DNA of 64,000 bases from NCBI RefSeq assembly GCF_041381155.1, contig NC_091143.1, positions 23,339,695-23,403,694 on the forward strand, given 5' to 3'. Made by a program: the position numbers and the translations under genes. The DNA comes from Argopecten irradians. Lineage: Eukaryota > Mollusca > Bivalvia > Pectinida > Pectinidae. This document shows positions 62,680-64,000 of the stretch, one piece after another. Below the pieces are notes generated by a model, which was not told where the DNA came from, made no database searches, and was given only the letters and a program-made list of their open reading frames with translations. The first letter of the stretch is position 1. Each line of letters begins with the position of its first letter.

Positions 62680-63295
62680 TGAATGAAAATCGCTGGCCAT
62701 TGGACATCACCAATATTAAAATGATAATGGAATCTTTAAATCTCTATGGGGTGACATAGAGTTGATATGCTATATATTGACCTTCTCGTGACTATAATAT
62801 ATTAGCCGACCATGATTATAGTGGAAAATCAGATTATACCCCATTATTTAAAAATGCATAATGCGATGCCGACAAAATTCTATCTTATGATTGTTTTCCA
62901 CAGACAATTTTGAAAATTCTTAATTATTCTTAATAAATCCTGCCACAAGTTCTCGATTTTGCTCCTGATTCACGTTATAACACATCTATTTTCTCAAGAA
63001 ATGTTCTAGATAAAAATACCAAACATATGGTGGCATATGTCTGCCATCGATTTGCTGACTTACGACTTAATAATGTCGACATCGTTAAGGCATTAAGTCG
63101 ACATCATATCGGAAGATGTCGACATAAACAGAAGAATATGTCGACTTACCATATGAACCTGCCCACATAATGATTCTATGATAATTATGTAGAAAGTCGG
63201 TAACTTGGCGATTAATCGTGTTTATGCTCGGGTGTGACACCGACTTGTCAGTTATTGATGTCGACATCTAAACTAAAAGATGTCGACATCTGGTC
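62680..63295 (-). repeat. interspersed repeat with GTCGAC cluster, copy 2 (inverted)
   Basis: Reverse-oriented relative of 54.3-55.0 kb: TGGCCATTGGACATCACC, ATATATTGACCTTCTCGTG and TGGAAAATCAGA match on the opposite strand. Six GTCGAC sites lie within 215 bp (63,075; 63,097; 63,118; 63,140; 63,260; 63,282), several as the longer palindrome GATGTCGACATC. Confidence 0.65.
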
Positions 63296-64000
63296 TTGAA
63301 AGTGGAATTCAAAGGTCACCCTTTCATAGGGCACTGTGCACGGTATATGCAGCAAGGCACCATACAGCAGAGTTCGACGTTGATTTTGTTAATTCAGAAA
63401 AAGTTTTTATTTATTTGATTTCAAAATTAAAAATTGTGATCCTGCACATCCCGGCCATGCAGCTGTAGCCTGCGTGTATGTACACATTGTAACTGTTAGT
63501 CCGAGCTGAGAAAGTTAGAGTGCAAAAGGACTCTGCTTTGTACAACGAATTTCCATCTTCTTGGCCATAATCATTTATTAATATATATAACCGTGGGTTG
63601 AAAATTCGTTTAAAAGCTGTGTGTGTGTGCTTTGTGGATTAGCATTCGTACCAAGTCCATGTGGTACATACCGTACGTACTATACTATATTTCAATGATT
63701 TTTTCAAGATTTCATTTTTTTGCGAATCACGAAAAATACCAGTTACGTAATTTAAAAACCAAAAAGGTCATAGTACAGATACACAATACCCATTGATTTG
63801 GAAACCAGCTTTACTTGTTAGCTTGCCCTGTCCATATATATACATAAATATTTACATCCCTCGATACACTTAAATAAAAGCACAACGATTTTTTGTTACG
63901 GTCTTAATGGCCAGATTCAACCTTTGGGCTAAAAATCCTCCCGCGGGACGCGGTTTTAGCTCCAAACTCGGGATATATCTGCATCTATTTTTTGTAGTAA
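63296..64000. other. intergenic to window end, nothing recognised
   Basis: Moderately less AT-rich in its first 250 bp, where a 62-codon open frame reads LESGIQRSPFHRALCTVYAA. The end of the window is plain AT-rich DNA with no supported feature. Confidence 0.4.

Overview
The window looks like nuclear DNA of a bivalve mollusc. It is AT-rich, its genes have many small exons with GT/AG introns, and it carries lineage-typical non-autonomous repeats: palindrome-ended elements with (CCGT)n and tandem cores of about 150 bp, resembling the pearl/HINE elements described in oysters and clams, plus tRNA-derived SINEs. It also holds a local cluster of intronless Cys-loop receptor genes, a family known to be greatly expanded in bivalves. 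The genus cannot be fixed from the sequence alone.

Layout. Positions 1-14,480 hold no gene that can be named, only MITE copies, one tandem-core element (about 11.3-12.1 kb) and a few exon-like islands. Positions 14,508-43,875 (+) are one complete gene, the SKI-complex scaffold SKIC3 (TTC37). I could place 39 coding exons whose phases all join; together they give 1,532 codons plus a stop, against 1,564 residues in human. Its introns are full of repeats: four palindrome/(CCGT)n/tandem-core elements plus one nested inside another, a reverse-oriented SINE, MITEs, a long TTCA microsatellite and a TA-flanked inverted-repeat element.

Positions 46.7-61.8 kb hold three nicotinic-receptor-like genes: a frameshifted pseudogene (47.6-48.9 kb, +), a copy with a single premature stop (56.3-57.6 kb, -) and an intact 429-residue single-exon gene (60.3-61.6 kb, +). 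The first and third lie in direct duplicated segments of about 2.3 kb. The rest of the right side is repeats and sequence with no visible gene.

The most unusual observation is in SKIC3. At four exons (16, 21, 37 and 38) the 3' end of the exon, together with its 5' splice site, has been tandemly copied into the following intron. Exon 24 has an upstream copy of its own acceptor and 5' end. Two of these five events keep an open reading frame (+25 and +23 codons), so they could yield alternative isoforms. No phage, CRISPR or prokaryotic system is present.
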